Shown piece after piece: positions 1-10,030 of a stretch of DNA of 64,000 nucleotides (the first letter of the stretch is position 1; the number at the start of each line of letters is the position of its first letter). This DNA is from Balanoglossus misakiensis. Lineage: Eukaryota; Hemichordata. The notes under the pieces were generated by a model, which worked only from the letters and a program-made list of their open reading frames with translations, ran no database searches and had not been told where the DNA came from. Made by a program: the position numbers and the translations under genes. The stretch spans positions 434,001 to 498,000 of the forward strand of contig CM082588.2 in NCBI GenBank assembly GCA_040954595.2. The letters run 5' to 3'.

Positions 1-1711
1 TAGATTTCTTACAGTTTAGTGTGAAGGGTGTGGTCTTGTTTGGATGTGAGACCAGAACAAGCATGGGGAAATAGAAGATGTGATATTTTATCAATTATGC
101 GGGATAGTTTAAGACAAAACTTAGCATGCAACTTTACATCACACACCATACATGCACATTTCCACAAATCAGTGACAAGTCAAAAGCATTGTCACTTCAT
201 GCAGATTTCCAGTGAAAATCAATCATGTGTTGTAATACAGGTGGCTTTACAAGCCATGTATGGGTGTACTTTGTGAATGGATGAACTGACAGCTGTGTTT
301 TGGTGTGTCTATTTCAATGTGTGTGGATGGGTGGGTAGCCAGTATATTTGATGGTTGGTTGGCTGAAGATACACGTAGACGAGTGTACATGTACTTGGTT
401 GACAGGTCAAGATAGGAGATCACAGGGAGTAGGTGTAAGTTGATCAATGATGATGGTCATGAGTGCAGCTAGGTATATGGGTAGTTGATGGATCATGGGT
501 CCTGGGTGCAGCCTGGTGAACTTGATCTTGATGATTGGTGAACATGTAGTTGGATGTAGCTGTTGGACCATGGGTAACAAGTGCAGCTACATGTAGGTGT
601 AGTTGAGATGGATGATGTGTGAAGTTGGATGTAGCTAGTTGATGGATGAGGGGGTCAAGGGTATGGGTGGGTTGTTGGGTGTCAATGGGTGGATGGATTG
701 GTGTGTCCAATAGCTAGGTGACATGTACATGTATATTCTACTTTAATGACCTGAGAGTGACTGCTCACCCTGGAGATTTTATTGGTGTGGCCTCACACAT
801 CTTTTAACGTTTCACCCTTTTGTATCAGACATCATACAAACAGTTTTTCTACAATAATACTACACCATGTATTGCTCTGACCAGATAAATTTGCAGTCTA
901 GTTTTACTACAGCATGTTCAGCAAGATTATCTGATAATCTACACCCTATTATTATTAGCTGATAATTATACTGCGCTATATCTCTACAGCGTGTTGATAT
1001 AAGATGATACTTTGCCCACCTTAGCTTTTGGAGATTAGTTGATAATGGGTGAAACTCTGAATTCAAGCAGAGTATGGTACAAACAAAACCGAAGCAAGAG
1101 GCTTATTCCCATGGACGCAGTCACCAATACATTTTTTGTTTGTACCATTATCACATGACTGATGTCTACAGTAGAGTCAGTGTGCAAGGTCTTTTTCGAG
1201 GGAAGGCTGACTTTAAAGGCATTTACAAGCTCTACAAGTAATTACCCTGGCTTCTGTTTAGAAGAAATTGATAAGAGCCGATAAGTCTACTGCGCTACTT
1301 GTTGAGTGTGTTTTCATGGCAGTATGCGTATTACATGTGTTTTGCAAAGCGTGCTGGCTTTTGTAGGGTGTCAGGATGTGTGGTGCTGAGTATAATGTTG
1401 TCATTCCACAATGACTTTAAGATTTGGTGAAGTTTTTCTGACAGGACAGTTAGACTCTTTACTGTTACTGTAACAACACACAACAGAACACTTAACAGTA
1501 CAGTCTTTCACATGCAGTAGTCTTTGGGGGAAAAACAACACACAGTGCATGCATTGCATGATGGGAAGGGACAGTGAAGACAGAAAGCACCTACACACAT
1601 CCCCCACCCTTCCCAAAATTAACCACTGGTTACTACGGCAACACATCACAGCAATTTAGTCATTTTAATCTGATATTATAAGTTTCGTCTCCACTGCTGG
1701 AGTTGGCTTAC
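1..1711. other. Intron sequence downstream of ADGB exon 9, with degenerate G/T-rich repeat
   Basis: After the last recognisable androglobin exon I find no further ADGB coding segment on the minus strand up to the window edge, so this is probably intron. The stretch at about 280-720 is a degenerate G/T-rich repeat with recurring words such as gttggatgtagct, ggatggatg and gtgcagcta. Open frames in it are by-products of this composition. Confidence 0.55.
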
Positions 1712-1804
1712 TTTTGTCCTTGTCTTTATCTTTGTCTTTTTTGTCTTTCTTCTCATCTTTGTGATCTTTTTCTTTGGCTGGCTTCTCCGCTTTTTCCGAT
1801 TTTT
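1712..1804 (-). CDS. ADGB: ADGB exon 9, Lys-rich linker
   Basis: The acceptor is tttgacag. The exon codes a low-complexity run of Lys, Asp and Glu (KEKDHKDEKKDKKDKDK). The likely end is at A|GTAAGC; reading on would reach a stop about 50 nt later. Vertebrate androglobin has a similar Lys-rich linker at this place. Confidence 0.75.
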
Positions 1805-4800
1805 CTGTCAAAGGAGAAATAACTATCATCATGAATTCAAGTAACAAAACCATTAGAAGTGTACAAATATCAACATACAGTCTGCAAACGTAAACATTTT
1901 AATGTACCAAATGAGGACAAAAATTGAGCAGATCCAAAAGTAACAGCACCACATAAAACTTGCCTTTTTCCTTGTCTTTCGTATCTTTTGCAGCTTTGTC
2001 ATCCTTCTTACCATCTTTACTCATCTCCTCTGTCTTACTGCCATCTTTCTTCACAGTGTCCAGGTCTGGAGCTTTTTGCTCCTCATGTTCTGGTAATTTG
2101 AATTCAGGCAGTAGTTTTTTCACAAGGTCCCATACCTGGTTGATGTGGCCGTACCTGTAATCAGCAAAGATATCTCTCAGTTTGATCTTCATTTATGTCG
2201 ATGCATGCTTGTCTTTCTCTTGAAAACTAATTTTAATTTAACTGATACTGCATGCCTACTACATGTATTTTCACTTAACTGGTATGAAAATTCACATAAA
2301 GTAATGGTTGAGGAAAATATTCTCTGATATCATTTGGCAAAGTTCTCCTAGTGCTATACATTCTAATCTGCTATACATCTATACTTTGCAATGTACTCTT
2401 TACTCTGCTATACATTCTATACTAGTCTATACTTGCCCTTGACTATTCTGACTATTCTGTCTATCTGTGTCCATGTTAGCCTTTATAAGTAGTTTCCTGT
2501 ATACTTCCCTTTCTGTAATGGAACTACATGTATACACAGAAATGCTGAGTACCTGTCTGAAGTGAATAATCTAAGTTATTTACTGGGAGCTAACTTGTCT
2601 GTAATCACAAAGCAAGTGATTTCATCTTTCAACTTCAGATGCACTGCCCATCCACCAACAGAATCCACAACAAGCAGTCTCACAAGTTATGTAAAGAGTT
2701 TCAAACTTGTTGTGATCTGTTTCACTTGTTTGGTCAGACCATGATGAAAATCAGATGTTATATTTCATCCTTCATCCAACTCCAGCAATATCTCTGTGTC
2801 TGAAGTGGAATGTACTTACTGTAGTGGTATTGTTTCTGGCAACCAGCCACTCAGACAGTGTATAACAGTCACATCTCCAAATTCACAGTTATTGCTTCCT
2901 CCATTATAACTGTAAAAAAAGGGAATGAACATTACAATTCATTCTGTACTGAACTGTTGGACTGTTTCATGTCAATATCGCATAAGCTGTCAGCAATACC
3001 GAAACCATTCAAAATACTTGAACTTTTTTCCTACTTTTCACTTCGTATTCACATTCAGTGGCTTGTTGTAATGCTCAAAACCATTTATTCGACACAGGCA
3101 GCTGACGACAGTGAAATTATTGCCTAGCAGTTGCTCTAGTGTTGTGTGAAATATTTGAGATCACAGAACGAAGTGGCAAGACTCACTCTAATGATGCTAC
3201 TTTGATGAGTGCTTTGGTGAGAAGCATTGGCCACAATTCCTGTTGCAATGTGGTGGCTGGAAGCAGCATCTTCTCATTGTCATCAAATGGAATGGTGTCA
3301 TCCACAACAATCTTACGCCATACTCCCTGTGAAGAAAGGAAAATGTGTGAATGTCTCAGAAGATTGAGCAGAAACACTGTTGAAACTGTTCCATGAAAGA
3401 AGAAATGATTACTTTATAACACCTGGAAAAACTTAATTCTGTCATGATGTATTAGAATGATACAATTTACAACACAACGCAATGCAACGCAAGACAAGAC
3501 AAGACAAGACAATACAACACAAGACAACACAAGACAACACAACACAAGACAACACAACACGAGACAACACAACACAACACAACACAACACAACACAATTA
3601 AAATACAATCCAATCCAATACTTACCATCCAATATAGTTTAACCACATATTTTCCATGTGGATTGTACGAGGGGACATGAGGTCCTTTTCCAACTTTAGT
3701 CATAGAAAAGATCTGTTCCCATGGTTTCCATGTGTGGTTGGTGGGTATAGAGAGTCCGGCACTGGCAGCAATGTCTTGGTCTGTTGTCATAGTAATGCGC
3801 CATAGTGTTGTGATTTGGCTGATTACCCATCTTATCAACTGAAACGGGGAAAAATGGCAGAGATAAAATATGCAAATACAAGGTTCACGATTATCTGCTG
3901 GGCCAGGCTAGTTTACGCAAAGTACGAGATTTTCAGAAACAATATCTAAATACGATATTGAGGTGTGATGCCACTTTCACACATAGTAGGGGTTTATCTG
4001 AAATACTAACCTCACTGTCATGGATGTGTTCATTGACGGCCATCAGATCAAAGTCTGTCACATTATCTTCAAAGACTACTGGGGGTTTATCTAAAATAAA
4101 ATCCTGAGGTCTCTTCCAATGATCCACTCTTCCTTTCAACGAGGGCGGCATTTCGATCTTCCCTTCAGGATCATCAAAGAAATGCTGCTGTAAACAAGAA
4201 AACACACAGGGATTATTATTTGAAATAACATCCATTTCTCAGCAGAGTTATATCTGTTCAAGATTTGGCTTGCAGTTGTTGATGTTGTTGTTGGCATTTT
4301 AAGATGTATGCATCATGTTGGTGGTTGCTTCGAGTTCCAGGAAAGCAGTCAAGTAAATGTTATTTTTCCTAGACTTTTCCATGGGTATCTGTTACTTTGT
4401 CGCTGATTTGCCGAGAGATAATTTTATCTTTCCATGACTGGTCTACTACAGGAGGCTGATCTTTGAAGCATTTGCTTAAAGTAATAGACCATGACTGAAC
4501 TCACCAGGTTTGGACTTTTCCCTTTGTCTTTTTCCTTTCCTTTGTGTGGAGCATCCCATTTCTCTTGATTGATATCCTGTTCTGTGAATTCCGGCCATAT
4601 CACTGGTTTATGTCTCTTGGCTTCTCCTGTTGAACCGATAACACTGGCAGCTATGGACGCAGCTCTGTAGACAACAAAACAGAGAAAACATCCTCAGATT
4701 GACTCTAAACTTGGCTGTCATACTAATAATAGATAGTAGAGAACTGGAGATCTCACTTTATGATGTATTGACTCCAAACACATTCCTACTGACAGAAGTG

Positions 4801-7800
4801 ATCACAGTTTCTCAGTGTCAGTTGCATTTCAAATAATTCACTACTTAATTCCTTTGATCACACACCAATGGCAAACACAAATTGACAACTTTATTGAAGT
4901 ACACTTTCTCAATCACCTTTGATTGAAATCACTTTAGGCATTTCTGATTAAACTGCACACCGCACAAACACAAATGGCCATTAGTACACATAAAAACTGT
5001 GACACCTGTTAAGGGGACTAAAACTCCTAAATTCCTCCAGTACAGAGTAAACAAAAGGCAATCGATTACCCTAATTAGTATTGATCAGTGATGAACTCAT
5101 TACTGTTCTAAATTTCACCAGAAATCAATTCACATTAGGGTCAACAGAAATGTAATACATGAACTTATGTATATTTATAGAATGCAATTCAAGTCAGGAT
5201 AACGTAGGAAAAAAAATTCACTATCAAAAGTACATGATGATTTCATGAGTGGTATGGTTATCAATATGTTCTCCTACAAGTTCACGAAAATTACAAAAAC
5301 CTGCTAGTACAGTAGCAGTATGTATTGTTCAGAATATCAATTCTGTAAATCCACTGCTGGTGACAAAAACTTGAAGAAACACTAATGGTCTTGCACACTA
5401 CAGCTGCAGCGTTTAAAATAAAGCGAAAGTTATCAGAATTCTATAGGACTATATAATTCTCCTAACAAACAAACTTGTATCCAGTAACTTCTCCACTTAT
5501 AGTCTTACCTCATAAACATAAGACTACTCCGCCTGCCACTAGAAGCTCTCTCTGGAGTGGATGCACGATCTTGCAAAATCTTTTTCATTTTTCCGAGACA
5601 ATCACCAGATGTGCGTGCCAAAAACCCGACACAGAACCCTACGCCCAGAAAAATGTTGCTATCAACAGACTTTGCTATCACACAAATTCTTGTAAGTAAT
5701 TTCAATCAATATTAAGACATTCCTACTTTCATTTAAGGGATACTAAACCATTCCTATATAATGTTTATTTCTTGTTCTTTTTACAATTTAAATAGGATAT
5801 ATTAGGACAGAAATAACATCAACATTACTTCTTCTCATAAAGTATAATGACAGAAAATAACCTTGATGATAAAAATATATTGTTATGTTTAATACAATTT
5901 TCTGAGTCTACCCTACTTGAAATGGTAGCATCTGTTAGCACAAGGGATTAAGAAAGCCAACGTTGACCAATTGTGAGGCTCAACCAATCAATAACTGTGG
6001 TACACAGCTACGACTGAAACCATAGAGTGTTGAATTACAGACAAGGAGAAATAATCGATCTAGACAAAGCCAATGAGAAGTCACTTATTGTTAACATCTG
6101 ACACAATCGCGTTACAATAAAAGTTTTCCTCTAGGGACTCATTATGGTACACTAAGGTTTCATTCATAGCTTTGGTGTGAAGGGAAGATTAGGGGATCAC
6201 ATCAATCACTTTTAACAATTTTCCAGAACTTTATTTTAGTTTCTTGTGCTTTATGTTGTTGTGTTCACTGAAATATGCTCCATGATTGGGTTGTCTCACA
6301 ACTCAACTATGTTTCTAGTATGTACAGTGTATGTTATGTGTATCTACAGGATTTTCATGTTTCTTGCAATGCCCAGAGTCCAGTTTGATCTCCATATAGA
6401 GAAATGGGGGTGTTCACACAGCCCCTTTTAACAATGATTTTCAAAAACAGACAACAGGCTTTCGGTGTCTTTCTCATTGATGACAATTTTTTTCAGAATT
6501 TTAAATTATACACATGCAAATCTCACATTCACCAGTGACCCCGTAGTGCAAGTCCCTGATTGGATGTCTCCACCAATGACCAGACACAGGTGCATATTCT
6601 GTGGGCTTTCCATTGATATTTATGAATATTCATTCATTCAAATCAACACCAGTGGTATTCTTGTTCAGTAGTGGTCAGTCTCATGTACAAAATTTGTGTA
6701 TCAATGCATACACACCAGATGTATGAATAATTTGTTTAGATTCATGCCTTCGGAGGTGGCCAAGTCACAGACAAGAGTGTCTTTCGTTCAGGTCAGTCAT
6801 GTTATTCAGGTCTCTACTTGCTGTCAGGACTTTGCCAGGGAAAGACCCATTTCCCTTTCCTCTTTTCACTTTCATTTACTGCCCTTGAAGCTGTCACTAC
6901 CTGAGGTAAGACATTTGTCCATGAACTCCATCTTGTCTTCAAGTCCAGTAGAAATGTCATAGAGTATGGGTGTATACAACTAGAAGGCTAAACCACTCCA
7001 TTTCAATTGCATGGCATTGGACAATACTTGCCCTTGCATAGCTGAACTGAAAATACATGTACACTGAATATAGCTGTTATGACTATTTCATTTGTGTCAC
7101 TTTATTGCTGTATTTGGCAATTGGATTTTACCTTGTTTATGCAGTACTTTTGCTTATTTGGAACTGTGTGTACCTCTTGTATAACAAATGATGTAGTGAT
7201 AGATGCTACATGGCAGAGTGTCATAAAGTGCCATTTAAATTACTGCACACAAGTGTAAAGCGTGTATTATTAGGGGCCGAAGCCTTGAAAGCTACACATC
7301 ATCATGAAATGAACATACGGGATTGTTTGTAAGTCGTGGGCTACGAATGGCCGCTTACTATTAACTTAATTAGATTCGATTAATGAAACTAAATAACTCT
7401 ATTTCCTCGCCATTGCTACTTTACTTTTTAATCAATCACAGCACCGCAGAGTGCACTGTCCGAAGTTGACAGGTAGTGTTTAATTTAAATATGAAGACAC
7501 ATGACGACAGTATTAAAAGACAAGCCCGTGGTTGGCTTCAGGCGGATTCACACTGTAACTCTATAGTCCGGCTAAACTACTGCTGCAACAAACGATATAC
7601 CCATTACACGTGCATACACAAGAAAGCGAAAATGCGATCGGGTACAAACACGGTGTCAAAACAATCAGATCACTCAACCGGTCACAACGACAGCCATCTT
7701 GGATGTCCAAAATAAACAAACTAGTCAAGCACTTACTCTTGTTTTGAAGCTGAACTAACTCTGTTTGATGAATCTTTCTTTTTAGCCTGTTTTGATGCCA

Positions 7801-7801
7801 T
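1712..7801 (-). CDS. ADGB: Androglobin, 5' half of gene (calpain-like part), continues past left edge
   Basis: Androglobin is a large chimeric protein of ciliated cells and sperm with an N-terminal calpain-like domain, a circularly permuted globin domain and an IQ motif. Nine exons join in frame on the minus strand: 7801-7737, about 5532-5509, 4664-4505, 4187-4011, 3838-3626, 3326-3187, 2909-2820, 2154-1964 and 1804-1712, about 384 codons. They give the N-terminal MASKQAKKK start, WPEFTEQDINQEKWD, FFDDPEGKIEMPPSLK, HWKRPQDF, the WKPWEQIFS segment, KYVVKLYWMGVWRKIVVDD, ELWPMLLTKALIKVAS, SGWLPETIPLQ and QVWDLVKKLLPEFKLPE, all in the order of vertebrate androglobin. A Lys/Asp/Glu-rich linker follows. 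The globin domain lies outside the window. Exon 2 is the least certain part. Identity is from remembered family sequence, not from an alignment run here. Confidence 0.93.
1964..2154 (-). CDS. ADGB: ADGB exon 8, ends at a GC donor
   Basis: It codes YGHINQVWDLVKKLLPEFKL followed by an acidic/lysine-rich linker. Frame continuity into exon 9 requires the donor G|GCAAGT; the nearest GT (two bases further) would shift the frame and reach a stop in exon 9. This is therefore a GC-AG intron with an otherwise strong donor. Confidence 0.88.
2820..2909 (-). CDS. ADGB: ADGB exon 7, calpain-like domain
   Basis: The exon is 90 nt with a ttttttacag acceptor and gtaagt donor; both phases fit the neighbours. 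It codes EFGDVTVIHCLSGWLPETIP, matching the vertebrate E-F-T-V-I-H-A-L-T-G-W-L-P-E segment. Confidence 0.92.
3187..3326 (-). CDS. ADGB: ADGB exon 6, calpain-like domain
   Basis: It codes GVWRKIVVDDTIPFDD then ELWPMLLTKALIKVAS. This equals the calpain W-V-x-V-V-V-D-D-x-L-P and E-F-W-x-x-L-L-E-K-A-Y-A-K motif pair. The acceptor is ttcacag and the donor gtgagt; two nucleotides carry over. Confidence 0.95.
3472..3596 (+). repeat. CAACA/CAAGA microsatellite
   Basis: An A/C-rich tandem repeat alternates aagac, aacac and caaca units over about 125 bp. It lies in ADGB intron 5, close to the exon 5 donor. Confidence 0.95.
3626..3838 (-). CDS. ADGB: ADGB exon 5, calpain-like domain
   Basis: It is 213 nt, phase 0, with gtttcag acceptor and gtaagt donor. 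It begins LIRWVISQITTLWRI and ends with the KYVVKLYWM strand that aligns with the calpain F-W-x-x-G-x-W region. A CAACA-type microsatellite begins only about 30 bp beyond the donor. Confidence 0.93.
4011..4187 (-). CDS. ADGB: ADGB exon 4, start of calpain-like domain
   Basis: It is 177 nt, phase 0 on both sides, with tttacag acceptor and gttagt donor. It codes FFDDPEGKIEMPPSLK, HWKRPQDFIL and FDLMAVNEHIHDSE. The last segment sits where true calpains have the catalytic-Cys region, but no GDCWLLAA-like motif is present. Confidence 0.93.
4505..4664 (-). CDS. ADGB: ADGB exon 3
   Basis: The exon lies between a ctacag acceptor and a gtgag donor and is 160 nt long. It carries the conserved WPEFTEQDINQEKWD block and a basic GKEKDKGKSP stretch directly preceding the FDDPEG block of exon 4, as in vertebrate androglobin. 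Confidence 0.9.
5509..5532 (-). CDS. ADGB: ADGB exon 2, probable micro-exon
   Basis: The donor (gtaaga) is clear and its two-nucleotide carry fits exon 3. For the acceptor, the choice that accepts the two nucleotides left by exon 1 follows ggcag and gives only 24 nt (codes RSSLMFM). Other AG sites at about 5540-5570 also keep the frame and would lengthen it by a few codons. An additional unseen exon is possible. Confidence 0.5.
5533..7736. other. ADGB intron 1
   Basis: There is no recognisable coding exon on either strand. The sequence is AT-rich with ordinary complexity. Confidence 0.6.
7737..7801 (-). CDS. ADGB: ADGB exon 1 (start codon)
   Basis: It opens with MASKQAKKKDSSNR and closes at a consensus gtaagt donor, leaving two nucleotides (GA). 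The MASKQ-KKK start matches the known androglobin N-terminus, which decides this start over the longer upstream frame beginning near 7866. Confidence 0.85.
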
Positions 7802-7936
7802 TTTTGACGCCAAACACGACTTTCTTTGGCGTCAATTTTCGTCCGATTTTGATCGGCGTAGCTCAATTTCTTTTGCTATAGCGTCTGGTACTAAGGGTGG
7901 TTGCCATGAACACAGGTCACGCTAACAATAGTGCAA

Positions 7937-7946
7937 CGCATGCGCA
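7937..7946 (+). promoter_or_regulatory. NRF1-like palindrome upstream of ADGB
   Basis: CGCATGCGCA lies about 135 bp upstream of the ADGB start codon. It agrees with the NRF1 consensus (YGCGCAYGCGCR) and suggests a housekeeping-type promoter; whether it is used is inference. Confidence 0.4.
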
Positions 7947-8207
7947 CTGACCCCATCCCACTTTCTCTATAATTTTCATGTATTTCGGGTATTTCGATGA
8001 AATGCATTCTTACAGTGCCATAGTTAAGAACCTCAACAGTTTTTTACAATTACGAGATATCTTGGCGACACATTTGTTTATAATATATGAAAATGCGAAC
8101 GCCATATTTGAAGCGCGCCCTCAAGGCACTTTAAAATTTGCAACTGTCGTTTTCAGTGGTTTTATTTTGGTAGACCACCAGGTACAACTCGTTCTCCCAA
8201 TGTAGAC

Positions 8208-8300
8208 ATGAACCTGGGAGTTTCATTCCAGACATTCTTTCAGAAGTTAAAAGCTCCCCAGGGCAGAGAGGTCATGAAAAGACGCATCTCCACTGAGTGA
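8208..8300 (+). CDS. Small ORF divergent from ADGB, unrecognised
   Basis: ATG to TGA encodes 30 residues, starting MNLGVSFQTFFQKLK and ending EVMKRRISTE. It lies head-to-head with ADGB, 400 bp from its start codon. The peptide looks amphipathic and basic rather than random, but I recognise no family, and no good donor or acceptor frames it. It could be a micropeptide in a divergent transcript or chance. Confidence 0.22.
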   Translation: MNLGVSFQTFFQKLKAPQGREVMKRRISTE

Positions 8301-9235
8301 ACAAAACAACGAGTATTTTGAGATTGGCGTCACTAAGAAATGTTATAAGTAATATTATCATGACAAATTTAATTGCTGTTTGATGTCTCCATGTCAATGA
8401 GATATTGGCTCATTTTGTCGCCAACTTTTGTCGACTTCACCTATCATCATTACGTAATTCACGATTGAAGCATATGACAAGGCAGCTTTCTTGAGACAAA
8501 TTACGTCACTTGTTTGTAATTCTTTTGTCTTTCTAGAGTCGGATACCAAGAAGAAACAAACTTAGATATTGCAAATAAACACTGGGCTTATTAATTATTC
8601 GTCCCTTGAGCCTGTTGAGCCCAGACAACTTTTAGTATTGACACGATAGCCTTCGATAAAATAAAGTTGTTTTAGTCTGTAGTGTTCTTGTAATCAGGGT
8701 ACCGTTACTAAGCAACTGTAAAACATATCAACAACTGAGCTGAACAGTGGACAAAATGGCAATGTAAACTTGGGTTCAGAGTTGTATCAATCGGCGCAAT
8801 TATGTTCTACATCAATCATGGCGCCATTTTAAGGTAATTGTTCAAGGCAGAATAAGGGAAACCAGTCATTTGCCAAAGATAATGACAGACAATGCTTTTG
8901 CCCTCCGGCTTTGAGTTTACAGAGTGAACAGTTAGCATCAATTGAGTGAAAATGGACAATGCAAACTTATTGGAGAAGGCGGTTCAAGACCGCAGGCAGT
9001 AGAGCCACTGGTTTTTGGATTGAGTTTCAAAATGAAGCTTATGGATTGAAAATAACTGTGGAACCATAGGCCCTGGGGTCTATGGTGGAACTGTTTGTTG
9101 AGGGATTTACTGACGATATTGGCCTTTTAAAAAAATCTGGCTGTGGTTGTGTATGGATACGGTTTGAAACCAGTTTGGAAACAGATTTAAACTGTCGTAT
9201 ACAACACGATATCGTTATCATGGTGATGAGCTCAC

Positions 9236-9753
9236 CTGTCCCGCCAATAGTCGACATCGATACCCGATGGAACAATCATACGTCTGACATCATCGCCCAG
9301 TGGTGCAGACATTTTACGACCTGCATTCAAAACCGATTCGTCCATTCCTGGCAATGATGCTAATTTATCACCAGTGGGACTTGGAAACGCCGATGCTCGT
9401 CTCCCACCTCCCGTCCTTGTCATCTCGCTACCAGACAAATTAATGCTACTGGTCTTCTTGTCCCCGGCACCGCCACCACCACTGCGGCGGTCACCCCGAT
9501 TTCTACTCCTTTTCCCGGTCGTTGGAAGCAGATTGAGTTCCGGCACATTGTCTTCTTCTTCAACTTTGTCTTCCATATTAACGTTCACGGGAACTTCTAA
9601 TTTCCGTCCCAAGAGTTTCGAAGCTCGTTCGTACACCTCTTCAAGAGGGATCGGCAGTGTCGGATAAACGATTTCCCGATTGTACGTGGACATTTTCTCG
9701 GTTTGCCGATCCTTGTCCGGGTCAGGGGACACTCGGTCTCGTTTGGACGTCAT
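9236..9753 (-). CDS. Candidate alternative first exon A (172 codons)
   Basis: This is a long open segment from ATG (MTSKRDRVSPDPDKDR) to a strong gtgagc donor, leaving two nucleotides (AG). The tail is disordered and charged: an acidic EEED patch, RSRNRGDRRSGGGG, and repeated basic-Ser motifs (GRRASAF, GRKMSAP) before VDYWRD. The complementary strand also reads open for 98 codons but is only Pro/Leu/Ser low-complexity. The frame is open upstream of the ATG too, so the 5' border is uncertain and a second start (MSTYNREIV) is possible. It is the longest member of the array and the closest to ADGB. I read it as a first coding exon of an unidentified minus-strand gene; the PDE4-like hypothesis is set out in the findings. 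Confidence 0.6.
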
Positions 9754-9983
9754 CTCGCTTCGACAGACAAAATTCCGAGAGACTAGGTCAATCCATAAGT
9801 GTAATTTACGACCAAACGCGTAATAATGAAGCGCCCAGAATAGATTTCTTGTAGTGTTGATGACCACGAGATCAAAGTTTGTCTCCTCCGGTGGAACTTT
9901 TCGCCCGGGACGGTCACGATATCACCACTCGAAGTTACACAAAATCAAATCACGGTGACAAAATATAATGATAACGAAGTTAC

Positions 9984-10030
9984 CCTTTGCTTGGTGCGAA
10001 CATGTTTACTATTTGAACTCCACTGATCAT
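9984..10030 (-). CDS. Weak candidate short first exon
   Basis: ATG ATC AGT GGA starts a 15-codon segment (MISGVQIVNMFAPSK) ending at GG|GTAACT, with the same two-nucleotide carry as the array. The upstream frame stays open to about 10279. It is short and may be chance. Confidence 0.25.

Noticed and set aside
444-710. His/Thr/Pro-rich minus frame
   Set aside because: It is a translation of the G/T-rich degenerate repeat.
8704-8716. RFX X-box-like GTTACTAAGCAAC upstream of the ciliary gene ADGB
   Set aside because: The degenerate X-box consensus matches by chance every kilobase or so, and several others occur in the window away from genes.
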